From positions 1,798,001 through 1,862,000 of the forward strand of contig NZ_VTRU01000001.1 in assembly GCF_008274625.1 (NCBI RefSeq): DNA of 64,000 nt. Direction: 5' to 3'. A program made the translations under genes and the position numbers. The notes beneath the pieces were generated by a model. The model saw nothing but the letters and a program-made list of their open reading frames with translations, was not told the DNA's origin and did not search any database. Shown here in pieces: positions 7,420-15,510 of the stretch. This DNA is from Chryseobacterium panacisoli. GTDB lineage: Bacteria; Bacteroidota; Bacteroidia; Flavobacteriales; Weeksellaceae. Within the stretch, counting starts at the first letter, position 1. Each line of letters starts with the position of its first letter.

Positions 7420-8772
7420 CTAATTCTTAATTTCATTTAATGTAATGGCTGCCGGCGTTTTTAAAATGGAACGATCCCAGACATCATTATTGGGAACACT
7501 GGTTCCGTACAGAAAATCTGCAACAAAACTATCTTCCGGCAGATGAAGCTCAGCAGAAAGCCGTGTCCCAGTTGTTTGGTCAACGGATGTACTGCTTGAA
7601 ACATTTAATCCGTTATTAATCAGTTCAATAGCAATTTCCCGTTGGGATCTTTTCAGAAAGCTGTTCATGTATAACCCGAAATTTGCTGAAATATGAGTGT
7701 AATCTGCAAATTTTCCGAAATCGTAGATTGGCTTTTTACCCGCAGAAAGATCTTTTATATATTCTTTTATTTTGATATAAAAACGGCTGAGAAAAGGATG
7801 CTTATTATAATCTGTTCCAAAATACGCATCGTTTTCTGTACTAAAAATGGATATTTTAGCATTGGTTTCTTCCAGCATCAGCTTCCCGTATACTTTTGAA
7901 AGGTCATTGTATACCTTATCCCGGCACACATATGCCTGCGAAAGACCATTGGCAGTTTCAACCTCATATCCGGAAAGCAGGGCATTCCAGATTTTATTGC
8001 CTTCAGCATTGGTTTTTTCATTCCTGATATCCGAAACATAATGATGGAGATCATCAACATTAATAAAGTCTGTAGAAATATAAACAGACTGCGGCCCTTC
8101 AAGATATCCTCCTCCGATATCAGCATGATCACCCGGCACAAAGATTTCTTTCCAAACGGAAGACGTATTTTCCGATTTCTGATCTTCCATTATTTTTGAA
8201 TTCTCAAAAAAGCCTGTAAGCGGAAAGAAAAACCGGCTCTCATTGACTGCACAGACATGTAACGCATTCTCTACCTGAGCAGGGATATTCAGATTATAAG
8301 TATTAAAAGGTTTGGATTCTACCGTATCAAAAACTCCCAAAAATTTTATTCTGCAATTTCCCAATGAATAATACGTTAAAAGCTGATTGCAAAAAGTTCT
8401 TGCGAGCATTCCACCTCTCCCAAATCCATAGATATAAAAATGGTATTCTTTTGTCTGATCATGGATCATCTGCTGTACAAAATCCTCGGCTTTCTGAAGC
8501 TTATCATCAGAAGAATATCCGTTGCCATAAGGCGGATTTGCACATGTTGCCATAGCAAAATTATTATCTTCACTTCCCGTTACCGTTCCAATTCCTTCGA
8601 TGTATATTTTCTCATCTCCAATAAATAAGCTGTATAATTTATAAATATTGGTGAAGGTACCATAATAACTTTCATTGTTGTTCAGCGGTTTATCCGGTGA
8701 AAGAATATTGACCCCATTATTTCCTGTACCGTCAAAGAAAATCCCGACGGAAATCACTCTACTGTCATTCAT
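7420..8772 (-). CDS. Tle1/DUF2235-like alpha/beta hydrolase with Gly at the nucleophile position
   Basis: 450 residues. The family opening is present (GIFFDGTGNN at 10-19), as are the Asp motif (GVFDTVESKPF, about 145) and the His motif (VPGDHADIGGGY, about 212). The nucleophile elbow, usually GFSRGA in DUF2235 and type VI phospholipase effectors of the Tle1 group, reads GFGRGG here, with residue 118 Gly (codon GGG at 8419-8421). The catalytic Ser is therefore missing, which suggests an inactive or repurposed enzyme. No signal peptide is seen. No type VI secretion structural gene lies in the window. The gene has its own terminator and follows the two-component pair. A sequencing change at this codon (AGT/AGC to GGG) would need two or more substitutions, so an error is unlikely. 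Confidence 0.8.
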   Translation of the reverse strand: MNDSRVISVGIFFDGTGNNGVNILSPDKPLNNNESYYGTFTNIYKLYSLFIGDEKIYIEGIGTVTGSEDNNFAMATCANPPYGNGYSSDDKLQKAEDFVQQMIHDQTKEYHFYIYGFGRGGMLARTFCNQLLTYYSLGNCRIKFLGVFDTVESKPFNTYNLNIPAQVENALHVCAVNESRFFFPLTGFFENSKIMEDQKSENTSSVWKEIFVPGDHADIGGGYLEGPQSVYISTDFINVDDLHHYVSDIRNEKTNAEGNKIWNALLSGYEVETANGLSQAYVCRDKVYNDLSKVYGKLMLEETNAKISIFSTENDAYFGTDYNKHPFLSRFYIKIKEYIKDLSAGKKPIYDFGKFADYTHISANFGLYMNSFLKRSQREIAIELINNGLNVSSSTSVDQTTGTRLSAELHLPEDSFVADFLYGTSVPNNDVWDRSILKTPAAITLNEIKN

Positions 8773-8892
8773 GTTTTACTTTAATTTTTTTATTACAGAT
8801 CTTGTTTGTGTTTTTTTCGAATAAAATCCCTAAAAGAGACATTCCAAAATAACAGAAGAAAAATAAGGTCAGGTAGAGTGAAAAGTACCAAA

Positions 8893-8918
8893 TAAAAAAT
8901 TCCGTATTTCTACGGAAT
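8893..8918 (-). terminator. Terminator after the NarL-type regulator
   Basis: An 8-bp stem (899-906 with 911-918 in the 8 kb block, loop tttc) is followed on the minus strand by six Ts. Confidence 0.75.
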
Positions 8919-8922
8919 CAGA

Positions 8923-9600
8923 TTACATTTTTTCAAGAGAGTAAATATTATTAATAATAGCATAAATTACTATTCCTACAGTATTTTTGGCTCCTATCTT
9001 CTCCAAAATACGCTGCCTGTGGCTTTCTACGGTTCTGGGACTGATAAAGAGCTTTTCTCCAATTTCGTTGTTGGTAAATTCCTGGCAGATCAGTTTTACC
9101 ACGTCTTTTTCTCTTTCAGACAGCTCATCTTCCGTTTCAAAAAGAGAATTTTTCTTGGCAGAACCGTTCATATAAGTAAACAGCATCTGATGATCTTCTG
9201 CAGTAAAGAAAACTCCGTTTTTATCAACCATCGTGATGGCATCAATAAATGTTTTCTTATTTGAATTTTTGGGCAGAAATGCTGATACTCCCAGCTTAAC
9301 CATGTATCCTAAGATAGAGGTTTTATAATGGGATGAAAGGATAATGATTTTGAGATCGGGATATTTCTCCTTCAGGATTTCTACCAGTTCAAACCCGTTC
9401 ATAGGTTTCATCTGAACATCTACAAGGGCCATATCAGGAAATTCATCTTTTGAAAGTTTTCCGAGGTCATCTATAAAATCGGGGCCGTTATCTGCGGTAA
9501 GGCATACCGATATATTTTTTTCATTGGACAGCAACATTTTTACCCCTTCGAGGATCAGCTGTTCATCATCAATCAGTGCTAGTTTGATTTGGGAACTCAT
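8923..9600 (-). CDS. Response regulator, NarL/LuxR family
   Basis: 225 residues. The receiver domain spans 5-125, with the acidic pocket IDDE (10-13), phospho-acceptor Asp61 in LVDVQM and a conserved Lys near 112 (PKNSNKK). The C-terminal LuxR-type helix-turn-helix (about 155-215) reads ELSEREKDVVKLICQEFTNN and SPRTVESHRQRILEKIG. Its start overlaps the end of the histidine kinase gene by 32 bp, so the pair is translationally coupled. The target genes are unknown; the kinase and a multi-span membrane protein complete the operon. Confidence 0.93.
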   Translation of the reverse strand: MSSQIKLALIDDEQLILEGVKMLLSNEKNISVCLTADNGPDFIDDLGKLSKDEFPDMALVDVQMKPMNGFELVEILKEKYPDLKIIILSSHYKTSILGYMVKLGVSAFLPKNSNKKTFIDAITMVDKNGVFFTAEDHQMLFTYMNGSAKKNSLFETEDELSEREKDVVKLICQEFTNNEIGEKLFISPRTVESHRQRILEKIGAKNTVGIVIYAIINNIYSLEKM

Positions 9601-10240
9601 GATATTTTGGAATTTTTATAATTAAACGACTTCCTTTGTTTGAAATAGTTTTTTTCCATTTGTGTGTTGCGTTCATTGATTTGATACGGGATTCTATATT
9701 TTTGATTCCCATTCCTTTTTTCACTTCTTCATATTTAAAGCCCTGGCCGTTATCAGAAATAATGACAGCCGTATTTTCAGGATCATCTTTAATATAAATC
9801 CAGAGATCTGTTGCCTCTGAATGCTTAATTACATTGGTTGTAAATTCCTGAATAATCCGGTACAGCTGAACTTCTGCGAAAAGATCTTTCTTTTCATATC
9901 CCGGCATCACCTGCAGGGAAATATTAATTTTATGGGAAAGGTTGGCTATTAATTCTTCAACGTATAAAACCAATCCCACCGACTCCAGATTTACGGGGTA
10001 CAATGAATGGGAAATACTTCTGGCCGCATCAATCAGGGAAGACATCTGGCCGTAAATATTTTTTTTTATCAGCTCATCACCCTGAGTATCAAGATTATTC
10101 AACCATAAAGAAAGAATATTAAGGCGGTTTCCGATATCATCATGAATCATTACTGCAATTCTCTTCCTTTCTTCTTCCTGGGCTTTGATGTTTTCCAGTA
10201 CTAATTTTTTCTGATGAAGAACTTCAGCCTCATGCTGCAC
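9569..10240 (-). CDS. Sensor histidine kinase (HisKA_3/HPK7 type); true start probably further upstream
   Basis: From the GTG at 10240 the protein has 223 residues. It has a dimerisation helix with phospho-acceptor His33 (IAVMIHDDIG) and a GHKL ATPase domain (N box EFTTNVIKH, G1 DNGQGF, G2 GMGIKNIESR). Reading the same frame upstream there is no stop until about 10410, and it encodes a clear transmembrane helix (NINLLILIIVTITVIVSFIL) followed by AYRAFITRIIKEKN. No ATG, GTG or TTG exists in that stretch; the best candidates are ATT at 10363, ATC or CTG. The natural protein therefore probably begins near 10363 as a one-helix membrane kinase, overlapping the upstream gene's end. It pairs with the NarL regulator downstream. 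Confidence 0.85.
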   Translation of the reverse strand: MQHEAEVLHQKKLVLENIKAQEEERKRIAVMIHDDIGNRLNILSLWLNNLDTQGDELIKKNIYGQMSSLIDAARSISHSLYPVNLESVGLVLYVEELIANLSHKINISLQVMPGYEKKDLFAEVQLYRIIQEFTTNVIKHSEATDLWIYIKDDPENTAVIISDNGQGFKYEEVKKGMGIKNIESRIKSMNATHKWKKTISNKGSRLIIKIPKYHEFPNQTSTD

Positions 10241-10350
10241 GTTTTTCTCTTTAATAATTCTGGTTATAAAAGCTCTGTAGGCAAGGAGAATAAACGATAC
10301 TATAACTGTTATGGTAACAATTATAAGGATCAGCAGATTGATATTTAAAG

Positions 10351-10974
10351 TTACTTCTTTAATCTGATAAAAGTATATAAAAATGAACAGTACAAAATAC
10401 TCGAAAGAATATTATTGGCACTGAGAATAATATAATAATCGTTTTCCGACAGTTCTGCAATCTGGTGCTGGATGATAAAAATAAATACCGAAACGGAATA
10501 GTAGAAAAAAATACTGGCATCTACCAGAATAAAACGATTCTGTGCAGGGGTGTTTTTAATCTCACGGATCAGGGTAAACCCGGAAAGGCAGATGATAACA
10601 ATATTGGAAACTACTTTTGCAATATCTGCATTGGAAGGATAGTCAAACCCATATTTCGAAATCATAAAACCTCCCGCCAGCAAGCCTGTAAGTCCCAGAG
10701 CATATTTTGGCCCATCCAGTTTTCTGATAAATAAACCTGTCAGCAAAAAAAATTCTCCTGCGATATAAAAGGGATAAAGAAATGATGTATCATTGAGTCT
10801 GAAGATATAAGGCAGCGCCAGATTCAGCAGTTCAATAAAAAAAAGAAAAGCAATACAATGAAAATACTGCTTTTCTTTTTGGTTTAATATGCGGTATTTT
10901 GCTGCTCCCAACAGTATTACAGATAGAAGCAGTGCATAGTTCAGGAATAAAATTGCCTTATAAAGTCCAGCCAT
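10351..10974 (-). CDS. Multi-span membrane protein in the two-component operon
   Basis: 207 residues, almost entirely hydrophobic with about six or seven predicted helices (for example LYKAILFLNYALLLSVILLG at the start and a cluster at 45-90). Not assigned to a family. Its stop (10351) sits within the in-frame N-terminal extension of the kinase, so the two genes overlap or abut. It may be the sensory partner of the short one-helix kinase; this is inferred from position. Confidence 0.75.
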   Translation of the reverse strand: MAGLYKAILFLNYALLLSVILLGAAKYRILNQKEKQYFHCIAFLFFIELLNLALPYIFRLNDTSFLYPFYIAGEFFLLTGLFIRKLDGPKYALGLTGLLAGGFMISKYGFDYPSNADIAKVVSNIVIICLSGFTLIREIKNTPAQNRFILVDASIFFYYSVSVFIFIIQHQIAELSENDYYIILSANNILSSILYCSFLYTFIRLKK

Positions 10975-10991
10975 TCCTCAGTTTATCGTTT

Positions 10992-11771
10992 TTAAAATCC
11001 ACTTCCGACATCTACATCCGGAATACGGCAGATAGGAGGACATGGTTTTGCCCAGTCATAGGTATTGGAAATGGTATTTGCTCCCTGCTCTACATTCTTA
11101 AGATTTTCACGGAAAGAGATAAAAATAAGTGTTACCAGCATTTTTCCATAAATATCATTGTATCTAAGCCCAAAAGAACAAGTAATACCTGCCAAACCAT
11201 CATCATCAAGGCAAAGGTCTGCGGTAGGAACATAGAATTTTCTGAAAATCCCAATGCCTTCGTTTTCTCTGCATTCTTTATAAAACCACTCCATGCCTTC
11301 ATTTCTCCAACGCTCAATAGCTGATACCGCTATATCCTGCTCAAGAATCGGTGCATTGGAAACCGGGAATCCCATATTAGCATTCTTCTCTGTGCTCTCA
11401 AGATTTTTAGAAAGAACAGCGTTTCTAACAACAGTGTATTCCTGAACTTCCTGTAGTCTCAGGTCTCTGTCAAGTTCGGTAAGGAAACTGTATGGGTATT
11501 CTTTGACATCTATTTTTACCCCTTCATTATTCATAGGATAAAAAATAAGAATCAGACGATCTCTATACACTCCTACTGCTGCACAAAAGTCTTTATAGTC
11601 CTTGAATCCCTTCATCCACTGAAGGTGTTCATTGGAAATATTAAAAACATAGTTGGTAGGAATCAGCTTTTGAATTTTGGAAAAGTCAGAGAAATACGCT
11701 TTCCAATCGTTTGATGCTGCTCTACATTCTTCTACAGGCAGCATATAGTCTACAATGTTTAATGTTGACAT
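10992..11771 (-). CDS. Hypothetical protein, about 259 residues
   Basis: Not recognised. The frame is open from 11822, but the first residues look like translated leader; the start at 11771 (MSTLNIVDYMLPVEECRA) fits better and gives about 259 residues. It appears soluble, with acidic and aromatic content and several Cys, and the C-terminus CPPICRIPDVDVGSGF is unusual. It ends 17 bp before the membrane-protein gene and begins 63 bp after the DUF5715-like gene, all on the minus strand, so one transcript from 12455 down to 8923 is possible. Confidence 0.65.
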   Translation of the reverse strand: MSTLNIVDYMLPVEECRAASNDWKAYFSDFSKIQKLIPTNYVFNISNEHLQWMKGFKDYKDFCAAVGVYRDRLILIFYPMNNEGVKIDVKEYPYSFLTELDRDLRLQEVQEYTVVRNAVLSKNLESTEKNANMGFPVSNAPILEQDIAVSAIERWRNEGMEWFYKECRENEGIGIFRKFYVPTADLCLDDDGLAGITCSFGLRYNDIYGKMLVTLIFISFRENLKNVEQGANTISNTYDWAKPCPPICRIPDVDVGSGF

Positions 11772-11834
11772 AAGCATAGTTTTTAGTTCTATAAAAATAT
11801 ATAAACTAAACATGCTATGCAAATAAGATTTTAA

Positions 11835-12455
11835 TTAATAATTTTTCACTGTAATATGATAACAGCTCTGTTGTCTTTCTTTAATGTAATATATTCTACC
11901 GATATTCTGATAATACTTTAAAACTTTCTCCAGAGCTATTTCCATTTTCGGATTGTACTTCAGAACATTGTTGAATCTCACATAAGAAATGTCAAAAGAG
12001 TTTCCATAATTGTGAGAACTAATCCCTAGTGAGGCATTAGAATTCACTCTTCTCAGCCTGCACTGGTCTTCAAGAGTTCTGGTAATGGAGGAAACAGTAA
12101 ATGTACCACCCTTTGTGTCTTTGCTGAATTTGGAGCCTATTTTTTCCAGGGTAGTTTTGGCCTTGGATACCATATAAGCCCTGCTGTAATCAAGTCTCTG
12201 AACCTGATATCCTTTACCGGATTTCTTTATTTTATGAAATTTACCCTTGCTGACATATTTTTGTACTGTTTTGGAGTCTTTCAGCAGCTGTATCCCAAAA
12301 CTCTTTGAGGCATCAAGATGGGGTTTGTAAAGCGGAGTAGGCTCAACCTTCAATACAGTAGTAAGATCATAGCAGGGAAAAGCCTTTTTTGCTGCCTGCG
12401 AATAATGTAAACTATAAATAAAGGGTACAAAGACCACACAAAGAAACTTTCTCAT
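11835..12455 (-). CDS. Exported DUF5715-like protein, M15-peptidase-like
   Basis: 206 residues with a signal peptide (about 1-20, ending HYSQA). The core (about 110-200) reads VSSITRTLEDQCRLRR, then SSHNYGNSFDISY, and near the end CYHITV. The SxHxxGxSxD and late His pattern matches the zinc site of M15/VanY-type D-Ala-D-Ala carboxypeptidase folds, and the wording matches DUF5715 proteins of Bacteroidota. The probable role is peptidoglycan cleavage or modification in the periplasm; the fold assignment is by motif only. It lies first in the minus-strand block, divergent from aqpZ. Confidence 0.7.
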   Translation of the reverse strand: MRKFLCVVFVPFIYSLHYSQAAKKAFPCYDLTTVLKVEPTPLYKPHLDASKSFGIQLLKDSKTVQKYVSKGKFHKIKKSGKGYQVQRLDYSRAYMVSKAKTTLEKIGSKFSKDTKGGTFTVSSITRTLEDQCRLRRVNSNASLGISSHNYGNSFDISYVRFNNVLKYNPKMEIALEKVLKYYQNIGRIYYIKERQQSCYHITVKNY

Positions 12456-12640
12456 TCACCATCCTTTAAAATTACAAATGAAAGATAAAACATTTATGTT
12501 ATATCTTTCAAAACCGACTATAATACTGTATAAATAAATTCCAAACAAACTTTACACCAAATTATCGATTTTACAATTTTTGTTCACTCTTTTTTGAGTT
12601 TTTTTTTCAGTTTTAACTTTTTATTTTAAGATTTAAATTT

Positions 12641-12648
12641 TACATTTG
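12641..12648 (+). promoter_or_regulatory. -7 box for aqpZ
   Basis: TACATTTG matches TAnnTTTG and is 22 bp before the aqpZ ATG. The upstream 150 bp are very AT-rich. Confidence 0.5.
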
Positions 12649-12670
12649 AGATACATAAATAATAAACAAC

Positions 12671-13390
12671 ATGATAAAAAAACTTTTCGCTGAATTTTTC
12701 GGCACATTTTGGCTTGTTTTCGGAGGGTGTGGAAGCGCTGTTTTCGCAGCTGGTGTTCCAGACATTGGCATCGGACTTCTAGGAGTTGCTTTAGCCTTCG
12801 GTCTCACTGTTCTTACAATGGCTTACGCGGTAGGCCATATCTCAGGAGGACACTTTAATCCGGCAGTTTCTTTCGGACTTTTAGCCGGGGGAAGATTTCC
12901 TGCCAAAGACCTTATTCCTTACATCGTAGCGCAGTGTCTGGGAGCTATTGTAGCAGCAGGATGTCTGTATACAATCCTAAACGGTGCAGGAGCGGTAGAA
13001 TTTTCAAAACCCGGAGATTTTGCCACGAACTTTTACGGAGAGGCCGTTTATAACGGAAAAGCTTTCAGCATGGGAGCTGCATTCCTGGCTGAGTTTTTAT
13101 TAACTGCCTTTTTCCTTATTGTGATCATGGGAGCCACAGATAAGTGGGCCAACGGTAAATTTGCCGGTCTTGCTATTGGTCTTGCTCTTACTTTGATTCA
13201 CCTGATTTCTATTCCTATTACAAATACTTCAGTAAACCCTGCAAGATCACTTTCACAGGCTGTCTTCATGGGAGGAATTGCCATGTCACAGCTTTGGCTG
13301 TTCTGGGTAGCTCCTATTTTAGGAGGAGTTGTAGGAGGATTGATCTACAAGTTCTTGCTTCAGAGAGACACCGCAGAAATTGCAGATTAA
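12671..13390 (+). CDS. aqpZ: Aquaporin Z-type water channel
   Basis: 239 residues, the usual size for the family. Six membrane segments and both half-helix motifs are present: GHFNPAVS (about 62) and TSVNPARS (about 184), with the selectivity-filter-type His and Arg. It passively conducts water across the inner membrane. It is transcribed alone: a promoter box lies just upstream and an intrinsic terminator follows at 13414. AqpZ rather than a glycerol facilitator is favoured by the lack of the GlpF-type Asp after the second NPA. Confidence 0.94.
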   Translation: MIKKLFAEFFGTFWLVFGGCGSAVFAAGVPDIGIGLLGVALAFGLTVLTMAYAVGHISGGHFNPAVSFGLLAGGRFPAKDLIPYIVAQCLGAIVAAGCLYTILNGAGAVEFSKPGDFATNFYGEAVYNGKAFSMGAAFLAEFLLTAFFLIVIMGATDKWANGKFAGLAIGLALTLIHLISIPITNTSVNPARSLSQAVFMGGIAMSQLWLFWVAPILGGVVGGLIYKFLLQRDTAEIAD

Positions 13391-13413
13391 TTTTTTAAAT
13401 AATATTCAATGAT

Positions 13414-13446
13414 AAAATCCTGTCAGGCGGCAGGATTTTTTTATTT
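13414..13446 (+). terminator. Terminator after aqpZ
   Basis: A 9-bp stem (13414-13422 with 13431-13439) is followed by a T run. Confidence 0.8.
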
Positions 13447-13480
13447 TCCTGATCACAAATACATTATTTTAAATTTTTAA

Positions 13481-13645
13481 AGCGCAAAGTTTTATGAGAG
13501 CAATTTCTTCTTTAAAGTAAGCAAAGCGATAACGACTGTCTCGTTGATGGAGCGATATTACAGCCTCAGCTTAGTCAGAATCAATGAAATTGATTCCTTC
13601 TTTGCTTCCTTAAAATTTAAATATAGAAAATTAATCTTTGCGTTA
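13481..13645. repeat. Intergenic cgcaaag/ctttgcg inverted-repeat region
   Basis: Copies of CGCAAAG (near 13483) and CTTTGCG (near 13636) face each other, with a further gcaaagcg near 13521. The space lies between convergent genes aqpZ and the 181-residue gene. It resembles the larger cgcaaag block at 56489-56679. No coding capacity was recognised. Confidence 0.45.
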
Positions 13646-13665
13646 AAATCAGAAACCCTCTGGTT

Positions 13666-14211
13666 TTATTTTGATTTTTTGATATCAAAAGGGTTTTTGA
13701 AGATCAGTTCTTCATGTTTTCCTTTGATCTCCATTTTACGCTGAAGAAGATTGAGCGCCATTTTTCTGATAAAAAGATCTTTATCATTCAGCTTCCAGTA
13801 AGAATCTTCATGAAGTCTTTTGGGTGGGCGGATCAGGTAAAATTCGGTTTCCCAGGTATCTGCGTTATGGTAAAATTCAATGATTCCGCAGTGTTCAGGG
13901 ATGAGAGCAGCATCTACCATTCCCATCGGGAGTAAAAAGCTAAAAGAATTACACATATAATCGCCACAGGAAATTTTATCGTGTTTCAGAAACTTTTCTC
14001 CGGTATCTTTATTGAGATATGATTTTTTGAAATCATTTTTAAAGTCACTTTTGGAAAACTTAATCTCAATTTCATGGCTTCCTCCTTCTGAATCTATGAC
14101 CAGAATATCGGCTTCCCAATCGGCCTGAAAATAATTGGTGAGTACAATTTCTTTTTCAAAATCGCAATGGGAATGAATATAGGCGTGTATGAGTTCTTCT
14201 ATTTTGAGCAT
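13666..14211 (-). CDS. PD-(D/E)XK nuclease-like protein of unknown role
   Basis: 181 residues, soluble. The segment WEADILVIDSEGG followed by SHEIEIKFSKSDF (about 32-55) has the D...ExK spacing of the restriction-nuclease-like core, as in MmcB-type DNA-repair proteins. A basic stretch (FKNDFKKSYLNK) follows. Several Cys and His lie in the middle. The function is not known; a nuclease fold is inferred from the single motif. It is preceded by a small AT-rich repeat and transcribed toward aqpZ. Confidence 0.6.
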   Translation of the reverse strand: MLKIEELIHAYIHSHCDFEKEIVLTNYFQADWEADILVIDSEGGSHEIEIKFSKSDFKNDFKKSYLNKDTGEKFLKHDKISCGDYMCNSFSFLLPMGMVDAALIPEHCGIIEFYHNADTWETEFYLIRPPKRLHEDSYWKLNDKDLFIRKMALNLLQRKMEIKGKHEELIFKNPFDIKKSK

Positions 14212-14219
14212 GAATATAA

Positions 14220-14252
14220 TTGTACAATGTAAAAATGTATAATGTATTTATG
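14220..14252. repeat. Short degenerate TGTAnAATGTA repeat
   Basis: Two or three imperfect copies of a tgtaYaatgta unit lie in the space between two minus-strand genes. No feature was assigned. Confidence 0.4.
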
Positions 14253-14324
14253 ATAGTTCCGGAATACAAAATTGACAAGCAAAGCGAATTGACTATTCAC
14301 AATTGTCTTGTTATATTCAAAGCA

Positions 14325-15317
14325 TTAGCTAACCAGCAGACTGCATCCTCTGATATCAGAATGATCTATTCTTCCCAATACCTGAAATTTATTCCCTACA
14401 ATTTTACCTAAATCCTGTGTCGCAATAAAAGAACAGGAATGGGTATTGGCAAGATCAATGATATTAATAGCTCCGGTTCTTCCTTCTTTTTCATAGGCCA
14501 GAGGATCTTCTGCATTCCGAACCATGATTCTCATCCAGCTCGGACATTCATATTCATTATTTCCAAGGGAATACGCTTGAGAAAGCAGCTCCGTCATGGA
14601 ATATTCTGAGTAAATTTTATCTGTTTTAAGACCGTCCTTTAAGATTTTCAACAATTCATCTTTCGTCATTTCTTCTTTTCGGCCTTTCATTCCTCCGGTT
14701 TCAATCACTATTAAATTTTCAAGAAAATTTAGGGATTCTTCATTCCTTTCAGAATGACAGTAGTCAAGGAAGTCAAGAAGGGCAAATGAAACTCCGAAAA
14801 GAATGACTTTTTTATCCTGAAGTGTATTCAATAACTCAAAAAGATCAGAATGGTTATAAAGGAAATATCCGTTTTCCGGTTTGGAGGATTTTTTCATCAG
14901 ATAATCTACCATATAGATCAGTGATGAATGCTGCTTTTCCAGATAACTCGGAAGCAGGCCCAGAAAGATAAAATCTTCCGGCTTACCAATAAACTGTTCA
15001 AAACTCTTATAAATACTTTCTTCATAAAGTTCCGGATCTGCGATGAAATGTTTTGACAGATTCATCTGCGTTGTTCCTGAACTCTGAAAAAAAAGACCGG
15101 TTGTTACGTTTTTATCCAGAATCTGATGGTTCTTGAACATTTCAATAGGCAAGAACGGAATCTTCACCAGGCTGTCCACCTCATCAGGATTAACATTCAG
15201 AAAATCGATGAATTTTCTGTAGATTTCAACATTTTCATATTGATAACGAAATGTTTTCAATGATGCATTCAGGAAATCCTGTTCAGTCTGTATATTGAAT
15301 ATATTTTTTAATTCCAT
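14325..15317 (-). CDS. LuxE-like acyl-protein synthetase/ligase family protein
   Basis: 330 residues. It has the acyl-adenylate-type loop FFQSSGTTQMNLSKH (about 79), the LuxE-family motif IVIETGGMKGRKEEMT (about 208) and a YSMTELLSQAY segment (about 242). In luminous bacteria LuxE activates fatty acids; in Bacteroidota the homologues stand alone and may activate carboxylic acids for surface-polymer or lipid synthesis. The substrate is unknown. An insertion-like stretch CHSERNEESLNF lies just before the ETGGMKG motif and corresponds to a repeat element in the DNA (14732-14759). No luxCD partners are nearby. Confidence 0.8.
   Translation of the reverse strand: MELKNIFNIQTEQDFLNASLKTFRYQYENVEIYRKFIDFLNVNPDEVDSLVKIPFLPIEMFKNHQILDKNVTTGLFFQSSGTTQMNLSKHFIADPELYEESIYKSFEQFIGKPEDFIFLGLLPSYLEKQHSSLIYMVDYLMKKSSKPENGYFLYNHSDLFELLNTLQDKKVILFGVSFALLDFLDYCHSERNEESLNFLENLIVIETGGMKGRKEEMTKDELLKILKDGLKTDKIYSEYSMTELLSQAYSLGNNEYECPSWMRIMVRNAEDPLAYEKEGRTGAINIIDLANTHSCSFIATQDLGKIVGNKFQVLGRIDHSDIRGCSLLVS
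14732..14759. repeat. Repeat element inside the LuxE-like coding sequence
   Basis: The stretch from gggattctt to agaatgaca resembles the intergenic element at 35486-35551 (shared gattc...gaatgaca). It is read in frame as HSERNEES, a peptide recurring in unrelated Bacteroidota proteins because of such DNA elements. Confidence 0.55.
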
Positions 15318-15399
15318 AACTTTTTAAGCACCTTATCACCTCAGTATAAAGCAATTATAAAGATAAAATATTGATATTTAATAATTTTTTAATCTACAA

Positions 15400-15508
15400 T
15401 TCATATTTTGGTAAGCTTCTTGCACATATCAAAACGGAATATGGATTAAAAACAAGAGTGGGTTTCGGCCCGTTCGAAAGTTACCTCTTTTAGGGGTAAT
15501 TTTTTTTG
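15400..15508 (+). ncRNA. Possible small RNA ending in an intrinsic terminator
   Basis: On the plus strand a UUCG-capped hairpin (GGGU-UUCG-GCCC near 15470) is followed by a 6-bp stem (uuaccu/gggguaa type, 15481-15499) and eight Us. No plus-strand gene precedes it; both flanking genes are on the minus strand. This is the architecture of a small RNA terminator. The 5' end is a guess and the promoter is only near-consensus. Confidence 0.3.
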
Positions 15509-15510
15509 CT

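Noticed and set aside
10899-11324. 141-codon plus-strand frame opposite the 276-codon hypothetical gene
   Set aside because: The minus-strand gene fits the operon and codon pattern; the opposite frame has none of the features of a gene.
6151-12455. Type VI secretion island
   Set aside because: Only a DUF2235-like protein and a DUF5715-like protein are suggestive; no sheath, tube, spike or ClpV gene is present in the window.
13544-13744. 66-codon plus-strand frame after aqpZ
   Set aside because: It overlaps a cgcaaag repeat region and the end of the minus-strand nuclease-like gene; no gene features.
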